From assembly GCA_009777635.1 (NCBI GenBank), contig WRLK01000016.1, positions 1-52,039 on the forward strand: a stretch of 52,039 nt of DNA. The letters run 5' to 3'. Shown here one piece after another: positions 43,901-50,915 of this stretch (position 1 is its first letter; the number at the start of each line of letters is the position of its first letter). This stretch comes from Oscillospiraceae bacterium. GTDB taxonomy: Bacteria; Bacillota; Clostridia; Oscillospirales; Ruminococcaceae. A model generated the notes under the pieces. It did not search any database and had not been told where the DNA came from. It saw only the letters and a list, made by a program, of their open reading frames with translations. Made by a program: the position numbers and the translations under genes.

Positions 43901-44964
43901 CGAACATGTCCACCTTTATACTGGGTAACAAGGTTAACCATTTGATTGTAAACGCAAATAACGTCGTGTATGATACAAGGCCGGACAGCATCACGGTCGC
44001 CGAGGGCGTCATAGAGCCGATAAACCGCGCCGATAACCCCGGCTTTGATTTAGACGCCCCCACAATACCCAATGCGGACGGCGACAGTGTTATGATGGGG
44101 CTTGCGCCGACATGCGGGCATACGATCGACGCCGGCGGATTCACACACGGCGACGGTACGGCTGAATCCCCGTTCGAGGTTTCGACGCCTCTTCAGCTTT
44201 CGCATGTGGCTATGCATTTAGATGCGTTTTTTGTACAAACCACGAACATCAACATCGGGGACGACGCATCTTTGCGGAACAATTTTACAATGATCGGCAC
44301 GGCCCAGACGCCCTTTTCCGGCGTATATGACGGCGCCGGGTTCGCGGTTTCCGGACTGAACATCAGCTCCGACGCCGAAAACGTAGGCCTGTTTGCCGCA
44401 AATAGCGGCATCATCCAAAATATGTGGCTTGTATCCGGCTCGATTTCCTCAACCTCAACGAGGCGCGCGTCCATCGGCGGCATTGCCGGCATCAACATGA
44501 ACGGCGGCTCGATCCGCGCAAGCTCAAACGGCGCCAGCATATTCGGCAACGCGAACACATTTACCGGCGGTATCGCGGGGCAAAACTCCAGCTCACGCAT
44601 ACACGACTGCTTTAACTACGGCAACATTTCAGGCGCCGACAACGTGGGCGGAATAGCGGGGGCCAACAGGCTTAACGCGACAATCGCGGGAAGCTACAGC
44701 GCCGGAATCATTGAAGGGCGCGACCGCACCGGCGCCGTTGTCGGTATAAATGAGGACGCAACCATCACAAACACCTATTACCTTGTCAACACATGGGAGA
44801 CCGGGATTGGCGAAGGAAACGGTACGGCGATACCGAAAACGTCGGCTGAGCTTGCAAACGCCGATATGGCGATGGAGCTTTCGGCGGGAAACGAAAACAC
44901 TATCTGGATTTCAGGGCAGACTTCAAGCAACGGCTACCGTTACCCCATGCACAGAAAACCGTAA
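40960..44964 (+). CDS. Giant membrane-anchored GLUG-repeat protein with RPEPV tandem repeat
   Basis: A 1334-residue type II-like membrane protein of unknown function. Residues 1-635 are cytoplasmic, disordered and rich in Pro, Glu and Arg; they contain PPPPPPPP (about 127) and fifteen RPEPV pentapeptides (258-332). One transmembrane helix (VLVSMMCGFVAIFLLVIPL) lies at about 640-662. The rest is outside: a beta-helix-like stretch of short repeats (700-1010), then GLUG motifs (about 1120-1275: NVGLFAANSGIIQNM, IGGIAGIN, TGGIAGQNSS, VGGIAGANR). GLUG domains occur in surface adhesins. GAAGGAG lies 11 nt before the ATG. No signal peptide or sortase motif is present. Confidence 0.85.
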   Translation: MAEKPRLKKSDEILGSIAAEPKRKARGEGAPLRSRAEKAPDAYTPDEDLDEEGFELEESFLPSAQSLAEKLMAREDKRRKLNFEKYELPKRGASAEAPAAMEIPVAKAPPAASFDMAMEIPAASPPPPPPPPPDALPVQQPPVKPEPPAAKGAPVLFESNSSSPTVMEYTFESFEQPPEIPEIHAAPPGVPPEKPVADRRSIRSRARRRAQPDPEPQAEPEFLFGPQPERPAALSGPQEFVFEEFTSDPEPEETPLPARPEPVRPEPVRPELVRPEPVRPEPVRPEPVRPEPVRPEPVRPEPVRPESVRPEPVRPEPVRPEPVRPEPVRTEPQPAETPEERRRREFLERISSQFERQFGERFEDGILEPRETAGPPEPEKKPRESIFDRPVMRANPSSGPETVSTLTPPDEDFYTAIKRGEQRRENAPQQPEKSDRNTQDFLSRFMDDIAREEEQRSEDFKETLAEKFMRERERYLKDLGISVKEPEPESPQPPSNAGPVPQRRKLDFQIQPEMHLQDGEPRPVRAPQQNMTYNRGGAAIRPQPEAEAAPIPPLAGRTAATPAKAPPAPRKKTSEQLLIEHGRLTQKQKIKVPKKQKKADKPLKFTFETPEEQAQRKKAQTKSQKKSLDDMLPKEKWPRRIVLVSMMCGFVAIFLLVIPLIQYMDFSRNLHDQTAEMAEQGALAFSQDTLDVYNTQSFDQTAQVNNVFFKNADVALRNVNVKDYVIIESIQQEGKIRLEDVNVDSAISLRGGGINELELHNVNARRVIINNPDTDVTLSVTGSSGIETIELRTTSSVRQLDIQGESTGVRDMVITTAEGGITAKLDGLRLESLSAAARETILLFDGATHAENMSSDGSLSLSGTGRVANLSIGARTGQGAEDPQAPQGPLSFVLTGVNVSNLNFKSPLNASISAQVDALTTSDDLNIDGEGGSIGIFTVNPGRNGVRIAADISGVSVNTAYTNAESRLNISYSANVNALVANMSTFILGNKVNHLIVNANNVVYDTRPDSITVAEGVIEPINRADNPGFDLDAPTIPNADGDSVMMGLAPTCGHTIDAGGFTHGDGTAESPFEVSTPLQLSHVAMHLDAFFVQTTNINIGDDASLRNNFTMIGTAQTPFSGVYDGAGFAVSGLNISSDAENVGLFAANSGIIQNMWLVSGSISSTSTRRASIGGIAGINMNGGSIRASSNGASIFGNANTFTGGIAGQNSSSRIHDCFNYGNISGADNVGGIAGANRLNATIAGSYSAGIIEGRDRTGAVVGINEDATITNTYYLVNTWETGIGEGNGTAIPKTSAELANADMAMELSAGNENTIWISGQTSSNGYRYPMHRKP
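41731..41955. repeat. 15-bp coding minisatellite, 15 units
   Basis: Fifteen head-to-tail copies of GTGCGGCCGGAACCT with synonymous variants (CGA/CGG, GAA/GAG); two units encode Leu or Ser at the last Pro. The period keeps the frame, so copy changes would lengthen or shorten the RPEPV tract without truncation. Confidence 0.95.
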
Positions 44965-44972
44965 CACAAAAC

Positions 44973-45001
44973 AACCCCTCTCCATGGCGGAGAGGGGTTT
45001 T
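44973..45001. terminator. Convergent terminator
   Basis: AACCCCTCTCC (44973-44983), 5-nt loop, GGAGAGGGGTTTT (44989-45001). It serves the GLUG gene and the opposing lipoprotein gene. Confidence 0.85.
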
Positions 45002-45016
45002 GATTGAAAGAGAAAG

Positions 45017-45841
45017 CTACTGAAAATCACGGTCGATTTGTGAAAAGAAAAAGTCTTCGTCCGCAGGCGGATGCTCCGCCTGCATTGGAAACGGATCTTC
45101 ATTTGAAGAGGACCGGCCGGGCTCCCCGGTTACAGGCTGGGCATTTTCACCGGCTGCGATTTTTACGCTAAGATATCCTCCCAGCAGGGCGTTGCTTAAA
45201 TCCTCTTTGGGGATGATTTTCCATTCATCGCCAGTTTTCTTTACCGTCACGTCGACAAGACGTTCGATTACGCCGTTTTTATTTGCCTCCACAAGCCCCG
45301 CGAACAGATTGCGGTATTCGGCTTCGAGCTCCTGCGAACCCACCGGCTCTTCGGACAAGGCGTTGTCGTATTCAAGCCGCATCGCCATGCCCCAAAACTC
45401 GGGCAACACTACGCCCATGTCGATGTTTGTAACCTTAACCCACACGTTTGCGACCTCATTTTCCACATCGGACGACAAAACCTGGTACGTCACATTCTGT
45501 AAAATATGCCTGTAATGCCAGTCGTCATCTTGGCCGGTGGCCCCCGAAAACAAAGCGTTATAATCCACATACCTTTGTATTGCGATTTTGTCGCCGGTTT
45601 TAACAGATTCCAGCATACCGCGCACCAATTCCTCGGGTCTTTCGTCCTTAGGCGGCGGCTCCTCCTCGGGCTCGGGGGTGCTGCGTGTTTGCACCTCGTC
45701 TAAAGGAATGCGCGGATTTTCGGCGACTACGACGTTTTCACGGGCGCCGCGCTGCTTCGGCTGTGTATCGCCGCGCTTCTGGCACGCGGAAAATCCAGCC
45801 GCCAAAAGCGTCGCGAGCAGTATAATGAGAATTCTTTTCAT
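45017..45841 (-). CDS. Lipoprotein of unknown function
   Basis: A 274-residue exported lipoprotein. The signal peptide MKRILIILLATLLAAG ends in FSAC (Cys20). A low-complexity linker (RSTPEPEEEPPPKDE) leads to an alpha/beta domain (about 75-235) whose segments LVRGMLESVKTGDKIAIQRYVDY and DVTVKKTGDEWKIIPKEDL resemble NTF2-like/DUF5105-type domains found in Gram-positive lipoproteins. The C-terminal 40 residues are acidic and low in complexity. Start at 45841 with AGGAGC upstream. Confidence 0.8.
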   Translation of the reverse strand: MKRILIILLATLLAAGFSACQKRGDTQPKQRGARENVVVAENPRIPLDEVQTRSTPEPEEEPPPKDERPEELVRGMLESVKTGDKIAIQRYVDYNALFSGATGQDDDWHYRHILQNVTYQVLSSDVENEVANVWVKVTNIDMGVVLPEFWGMAMRLEYDNALSEEPVGSQELEAEYRNLFAGLVEANKNGVIERLVDVTVKKTGDEWKIIPKEDLSNALLGGYLSVKIAAGENAQPVTGEPGRSSSNEDPFPMQAEHPPADEDFFFSQIDRDFQ

Positions 45842-45992
45842 ATCAATCAAGCTCCTGTATTGGAACGTTATATATGGTAGTCTTATGTCAAATAAGTGCA
45901 AAAAAACGTGGGAATTGTTGCAAAAAGAATAAGCGCGGCGTCAGGCGCGCTCATTTATCAGCAATTGTGAATAAATAATTTTTTGTTTTTAC

Positions 45993-46022
45993 TTGACAAA
46001 TACAGGCGAGATTGACTATACT
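45993..46022 (+). promoter_or_regulatory. Promoter of the GntR-type regulator gene
   Basis: TTGACA (45993-45998), 18-nt spacer, TATACT (46017-46022). AGTACACCTATACC just downstream (about 46037-46050) may be part of an autoregulatory operator. Confidence 0.7.
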
Positions 46023-46070
46023 GTATATAAATCGTTAAGTACACCTATACCGTGAAAGGAAAGACGCTTC

Positions 46071-46487
46071 ATGAAACTTTTTGTATCAAACACGTCGGAT
46101 TTACCGATTTACGCGCAGCTCAAGGAGCAAATCAAGGAGGCGATCCTTTCAGGGGATTTGCCGGAAAACACGACGCTTCCGTCTTTGCGAAAGCTGGCGC
46201 AGGGGCTTAAGATCAGCGTTCTGACAACGGCGAGAGCCTACCGCGAGCTCGAGGAGGAGGGCTTTATCACCTCAGTTCAGGGCAAAGGCTGTTACGTGAT
46301 GCCGCGCGGCTCAAAGCTGATACGCGAGCAGCTTTTGCGCGAGGTGGAGCGAGGGTTTACTATCGCAATCGAAGCGGGGGCAAAGGCCGGGCTGATGACC
46401 GACGAGCTATTCCAGATTTTAGATGAGATGGTGGGTCCCGACGAGGGCGGAGAAGAACATCGCGAAGCTGAAGCGCCCGAAGCGTAG
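46071..46487 (+). CDS. GntR-family regulator, YtrA subfamily
   Basis: A 138-residue repressor-type regulator. Residues 8-75 are the GntR winged helix: PIYAQLKEQIKEAILSGDLPENTTLPSLRKLAQGLKISVLTTARAYRELEEEGFI. A short helical tail (about 80-125) instead of a ligand-binding domain is diagnostic of the YtrA subfamily. Such genes normally lead an ABC-transporter operon; here none follows, only 700 bp of gene-poor sequence and the transposon genes. The operon may have been cut off by insertion. Confidence 0.9.
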   Translation: MKLFVSNTSDLPIYAQLKEQIKEAILSGDLPENTTLPSLRKLAQGLKISVLTTARAYRELEEEGFITSVQGKGCYVMPRGSKLIREQLLREVERGFTIAIEAGAKAGLMTDELFQILDEMVGPDEGGEEHREAEAPEA

Positions 46488-47186
46488 TCATGCCACCCCT
46501 GAAATGGATGGAATGAAAAGCCCTGGAAGGGCGTGAAGCAGCCGCAACTTTTAAAGCAAGCACATCCGCGATATGGAAGTGGTAATCAAATGATGTATGC
46601 TTATAAAGGGTATTTCAGATAAAGTACCTACTACAACATACGCAACCGCTCTGTTTGCAGCACATTCAGGAGATTGCGCAGGCGGCCTTGACGCCGCGGA
46701 AAGGAAGTGCTTATAAAAATCAATCATTCCCATTGCAAAGCCGGTGGGTTATTGCGTTAAGGTTATTTGAGGGGCGGCTCCGATATGATTCGGAGCCGCT
46801 ATTGTTTTTATCCGCTTCATTTCCCTGGGGCCTGTTGACATAAGACTAACAGCCCGTATTTTTGGCGGTTTTTGCGCCCTTCTGCGTTGTCGCCGGTGGA
46901 CATGGCTTAAATCGCAAGCCGCTTACCCAATTATACAATCTTGATTACCATACTGTCAACGAAAAAGAGTACGGCAATAATGATTATGTCAGCTTCAAAT
47001 ATAAAACTTTTGCAATAAATAAGGCATATCCTCTCCCTTTATATATAGGGGGAGGTGTGCGTCCATACAGAATTGAAGATCGTAAAATTCAAAAGCGGGA
47101 AAGGATGAGCGCCGCCGTAAACTGCATCATGCGAAATAGGTTTCGCAAGAGGTCTAATATAAAACAACCGAAAGGAATCAATCAAA
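46488..47186. other. Gene-poor junction before the transposon genes
   Basis: About 700 bp without a convincing gene. It holds a short truncated frame starting MMYAYKGYF (46591), a terminator at 46774-46799, a copy of the CTGTTGACATAA element arm at 46828-46843, and a hairpin CCTCTCCC...GGGGGAGG at about 47030-47056. A 144-codon open frame at 46862-47296 overlaps tnpW and has no ribosome site. It probably contains decayed sequence and the left end of the TnpW/TnpX element. Confidence 0.5.
46774..46799 (+). terminator. Terminator-like hairpin
   Basis: GCGGCTCCGA-TATGAT-TCGGAGCCGC followed by TATTGTTTTTAT. Confidence 0.75.
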
Positions 47187-49231
<2,045 letters not shown>

Positions 49232-49289
49232 ACATAATTACCGATATAACAACGGCAGAGTCAAGATTGACGAAGCCGCGATATGACGA

Positions 49290-49314
49290 AACCGCTCCGG
49301 TAATCGGGGCGGTT
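49290..49314 (+). terminator. Terminator after the recombinase
   Basis: AACCGCTCC (49290-49298) and GGGGCGGTT (49306-49314) with one G-T pair. Confidence 0.6.
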
Positions 49315-49405
49315 CTTCGCATATTCAAGCCGTTTTGTTGCGGTTTGTCCATATTAGGGATGTATGGTGTAGCTTGTGGTGCAACCTATAATCCGTTATG
49401 CCGTG

Positions 49406-49810
49406 TTATATTGTAAATTTGGCAGGAGTTATCACCGGAATATCAATGCCGGTAAAACCATCCGTGTCACGTGTTATTAGCGTATCTGCTTTTGCTTTTT
49501 TCGCGCACCATGCTTGTAAAGAATCTTCCATGTCTTCAATCGGAAGCGTCAATGCGCCGCGCAAATCATCGCCGTTCACACCGATAACCTCAAAAAGACC
49601 GAGCATTTTTTCAATCGCTTTTCGTGCCGTTTGTACCGTCAGCTTTTTCTTCGCAACATAAAAAATATCCGTCATACTGGAAGCTGAAACACAAGCGCGA
49701 ATCTGTTTAAGCTCGGCAAGTTGAAAAATTTTCAGGCTGTCCTTCCAAAAGCCATCGTTTTGCAGGAGAACGTCTAAAATGACATTTGTATCAACAAATA
49801 CCGTTCTCAT
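49406..49810 (-). CDS. PIN-domain toxin (VapC-like ribonuclease)
   Basis: A 134-residue PIN-domain protein, probably a Mg2+-dependent RNase that inhibits growth. The acidic active-site residues are visible in VFVDTNVILDVLL (Asp7), MEDSLQAWCAKKAKAD and LITRDTDGF. It overlaps the antitoxin gene by 4 nt (ATGA), the usual toxin-antitoxin layout. Confidence 0.88.
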   Translation of the reverse strand: MRTVFVDTNVILDVLLQNDGFWKDSLKIFQLAELKQIRACVSASSMTDIFYVAKKKLTVQTARKAIEKMLGLFEVIGVNGDDLRGALTLPIEDMEDSLQAWCAKKAKADTLITRDTDGFTGIDIPVITPAKFTI

Positions 49811-50019
49811 ACCCCTAACCTCATGGCCTTAATATCATCGGTGTTTTTTATATTTACGTCTTTCAGCAGACCCAATAAGCTATCGGCAACCGGTGTGTCG
49901 GTTGGTTTTGCCAATACCGCGATGGGATTTCCGTTTTTGGTAATGAATACGCTTTCAGTATCTACTTTATCTAAATAGATCGCAGGACTTTTAATGAAAT
50001 CCATATCTGATACTTGCAT
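49807..50019 (-). CDS. Phd/YefM-type antitoxin
   Basis: A 70-residue antitoxin. MQVSDMDFIKSPAIYLDKVDTESVFITKNGNPIAVLAKPTD is the prevent-host-death fold (N-terminal DNA-binding part, KNGNPIAVL strand); the C-terminal 25 residues would wrap the toxin. I start at the ATG at 50019, with AAAGGGGA upstream and the signature MQVSD start; longer frames run into the promoter. It pairs with the PIN toxin downstream. Confidence 0.87.
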   Translation of the reverse strand: MQVSDMDFIKSPAIYLDKVDTESVFITKNGNPIAVLAKPTDTPVADSLLGLLKDVNIKNTDDIKAMRLGV

Positions 50020-50044
50020 TATCCATCTTCCCCTTTCACATTGT

Positions 50045-50082
50045 CTAATATTTAGTATACCCAAAAACCGCTTGAATGGCAA
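50045..50082 (-). promoter_or_regulatory. Promoter and likely operator of the Phd/PIN operon
   Basis: Minus strand TTGCCA (50077-50082), 17-nt spacer, TATACT (50054-50059). The palindrome CTAATATTTAG (50045-50055) overlaps the transcription start and is a candidate antitoxin-binding operator. Confidence 0.65.
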
Positions 50083-50115
50083 GATTTGTTCGCTAATCCA
50101 CAAAACATTTGCAGA

Positions 50116-50133
50116 ATGCAAACAAAAAAATAA
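50116..50133 (+). pseudogene. Remnant of a lost small peptide gene
   Basis: The last codons of a small peptide (ATG CAA ACA AAA AAA TAA) directly before the CCGCCCAG terminator arm, as at the end of the intact peptide gene at 50352-50429. The upstream part and its promoter are replaced by the Phd/PIN promoter region. Confidence 0.4.
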
Positions 50134-50207
50134 CCGCCCAGCGCAGCAAGCTTTGATGCGGTTACTTTTGTAACAATTCAGGCTAACCGCTGAACGGCTA
50201 CCCTTGT
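50124..50207 (-). ncRNA. Orphan antisense RNA (unit 0)
   Basis: Predicted about 85-nt RNA. The promoter is at 50215-50243; the transcript starts near 50207 and ends at a hairpin (AACCGC at 50132-50137, GCGGTT at 50158-50163) followed on the minus strand by ATTTTTTTG. It is nearly identical to the antisense RNA of unit A, but no peptide gene lies opposite it. Confidence 0.6.
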
Positions 50208-50214
50208 CATTTAT

Positions 50215-50243
50215 ATTATAATCCGGATTCGCGCTGTTGTCAA
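50215..50243 (-). promoter_or_regulatory. Perfect consensus promoter of antisense RNA 0
   Basis: Minus strand TTGACA (50238-50243), 17-nt spacer, TATAAT (50215-50220). Confidence 0.85.
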
Positions 50244-50262
50244 CGTTTTTGCGAAAGAAAAG

Positions 50263-50291
50263 TTGTAACGGCCTGTTTATTGTGTTATACT
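50263..50291 (+). promoter_or_regulatory. Promoter of peptide mRNA A
   Basis: TTGTAA (50263-50268), 17-nt spacer, TATACT (50286-50291); about 60 nt before the start codon. Confidence 0.8.
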
Positions 50292-50329
50292 GGTTTCGAC
50301 AAGGGACAGCCGAAAGGCGGTTAGCCAAT

Positions 50330-50344
50330 CCACCGGAAAGGTGG
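50330..50344 (+). promoter_or_regulatory. Ribosome-site-masking hairpin of peptide A
   Basis: CCACC-GGAAA-GGTGG places part of the Shine-Dalgarno region (GGTGGTGAGG) in a stem, consistent with translational repression of a toxin mRNA. Confidence 0.6.
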
Positions 50345-50351
50345 TGAGGCC

Positions 50352-50429
50352 GTGACTACATACGAAACGATAGCTTTAATGTTATACTTCGGAATGTTCG
50401 TCATTGCGTTACTGAACGCAAAAAAGTAA
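50352..50429 (+). CDS. Small hydrophobic peptide A (holin-like type I toxin)
   Basis: A 25-residue peptide, MTTYETIALMLYFGMFVIAL then LNAKK. The MTTYE start, hydrophobic helix and basic end match the very short 'putative holin-like toxin' peptides of Bacillota, which insert in the membrane. The start is GTG with GGTGAGG 3 nt upstream. The stop codon is part of the terminator stem shared with the antisense RNA. It has its own promoter, a masked ribosome site and a convergent antisense RNA. Confidence 0.75.
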   Translation: MTTYETIALMLYFGMFVIALLNAKK

Positions 50430-50506
50430 CCGCCCAGCCGGACAAGCTTTGACCGGTTACTTTTTTGTAACCACACAAGGCTAACCGCTGAACGGTTGCC
50501 CTTGTC
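50422..50506 (-). ncRNA. Antisense RNA A
   Basis: Predicted about 85-nt RNA starting near 50506 and ending in the T run near 50422. Its 3' end is complementary to the last codons and terminator of mRNA A. Its 5' end, GACAAGGGCAACC...GCGGTTAGCC, repeats the 5' leader of mRNA A (GACAAGGGACAGCC...GCGGTTAGCC). Confidence 0.7.
50426..50460. terminator. Shared bidirectional terminator, unit A
   Basis: GTAACCG (50426-50432) and CGGTTAC (50454-50460) flanked by AAAAAA and TTTTTT; it ends both mRNA A and antisense RNA A. Confidence 0.8.
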
Positions 50507-50512
50507 ACTTAT

Positions 50513-50541
50513 ATTATAATCCGGATTCGCGCTGTTGTCAA
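50513..50541 (-). promoter_or_regulatory. Perfect consensus promoter of antisense RNA A
   Basis: Minus strand TTGACA (50536-50541), 17-nt spacer, TATAAT (50513-50518). Confidence 0.85.
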
Positions 50542-50560
50542 CGTTTTTGCGAAAGAAAAG

Positions 50561-50589
50561 TTGTAACGGCCTGTTTATTGTGTTATACT
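50561..50589 (+). promoter_or_regulatory. Promoter of peptide mRNA B
   Basis: TTGTAA (50561-50566), 17-nt spacer, TATACT (50584-50589). Confidence 0.8.
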
Positions 50590-50628
50590 GTTCTATAGCA
50601 GACAGGGCAGTGAGCCGGCGGTCTTCGT

Positions 50629-50643
50629 CCCCCGAAAGGGGGG
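50629..50643 (+). promoter_or_regulatory. Ribosome-site-masking hairpin of peptide B
   Basis: CCCCC-GAAA-GGGGG(G): a perfect GNRA-loop stem that hides the whole Shine-Dalgarno sequence, 5 nt before the ATG. Confidence 0.7.
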
Positions 50644-50648
50644 ATGCT

Positions 50649-50720
50649 ATGAACATAATCATTGAGGTTCGCAAATTAGTGCAAGCCTTAGCGAGTCTTA
50701 TCAGAGCATTAAAGAAGTAA
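50649..50720 (+). CDS. Small amphipathic cationic peptide B (candidate type I toxin)
   Basis: A 23-residue peptide, MNIIIEVRKLVQALASLIRA then LKK, which I do not recognise. On a helical wheel the Ile/Leu/Val/Ala face opposes Arg/Lys residues, so it could be a membrane-active amphipathic helix, unlike the more hydrophobic peptide A. The ATG follows GGGGGG by 5 nt. The stop codon is in a 15-bp shared terminator. Gene layout is the same as unit A. Confidence 0.65.
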   Translation: MNIIIEVRKLVQALASLIRALKK

Positions 50721-50799
50721 CCGCCCTCCTTCAACCGAGGCGGTTACTTCTTTGTAAAAAACCATACTCGGGCGAAGACCGTTAGGTGTTGCCCTTTCT
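50705..50799 (-). ncRNA. Antisense RNA B
   Basis: Predicted about 95-nt RNA starting near 50799 and ending past the shared terminator near 50705, overlapping the 3' end of mRNA B by about 50 nt. Its 5' end (AGAAAGGGCA...CGGTCTTCG) repeats elements of the 5' leader of mRNA B (AGACAGGGCA...CGGTCTTCG). Confidence 0.7.
50711..50753. terminator. Shared bidirectional terminator, unit B
   Basis: AAAGAAGTAACCGCC (50711-50725) and its perfect complement (50739-50753), 15 bp, 13-nt loop. Confidence 0.85.
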
Positions 50800-50805
50800 G
50801 CTATT

Positions 50806-50834
50806 ATTATATGACATTGGCTACCTCTTGTCAA
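50806..50834 (-). promoter_or_regulatory. Perfect consensus promoter of antisense RNA B
   Basis: Minus strand TTGACA (50829-50834), 17-nt spacer, TATAAT (50806-50811). Confidence 0.85.
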
Positions 50835-50838
50835 GCAA

Positions 50839-50877
50839 AAAAAGAAACCGGCCTGGAGAGCGGGCCGGTTTCTTTTT
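50839..50877. terminator. Terminator of surface protein B
   Basis: AAAAAGAAACCGGCC (50839-50853) and GGCCGGTTTCTTTTT (50863-50877), 15 bp perfect, 9-nt loop. The first bases of the window match its right end, so paralogue A probably has the same terminator just outside the window. Confidence 0.9.
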
Positions 50878-50915
50878 GTTTAAGCAATAAATGCCTTACA
50901 ATTTATTAGGTTGGA

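Larger units (their letters stand above)
50211..50292. repeat. 82-bp divergent promoter module, copy 1
   Basis: Identical to 50509-50590. It contains, back to back, the minus-strand antisense promoter and the plus-strand peptide promoter, with 19 nt between their -35 boxes. Confidence 0.9.
50509..50590. repeat. 82-bp divergent promoter module, copy 2
   Basis: Identical to 50211-50292 at a distance of 298 bp; it joins unit A to unit B. Confidence 0.9.

Noticed and set aside
50039-50328. N-terminal extension of the Phd antitoxin
   Set aside because: The extended frame runs through the antitoxin's own promoter and antisense RNA 0, and the extra residues have no domain character.
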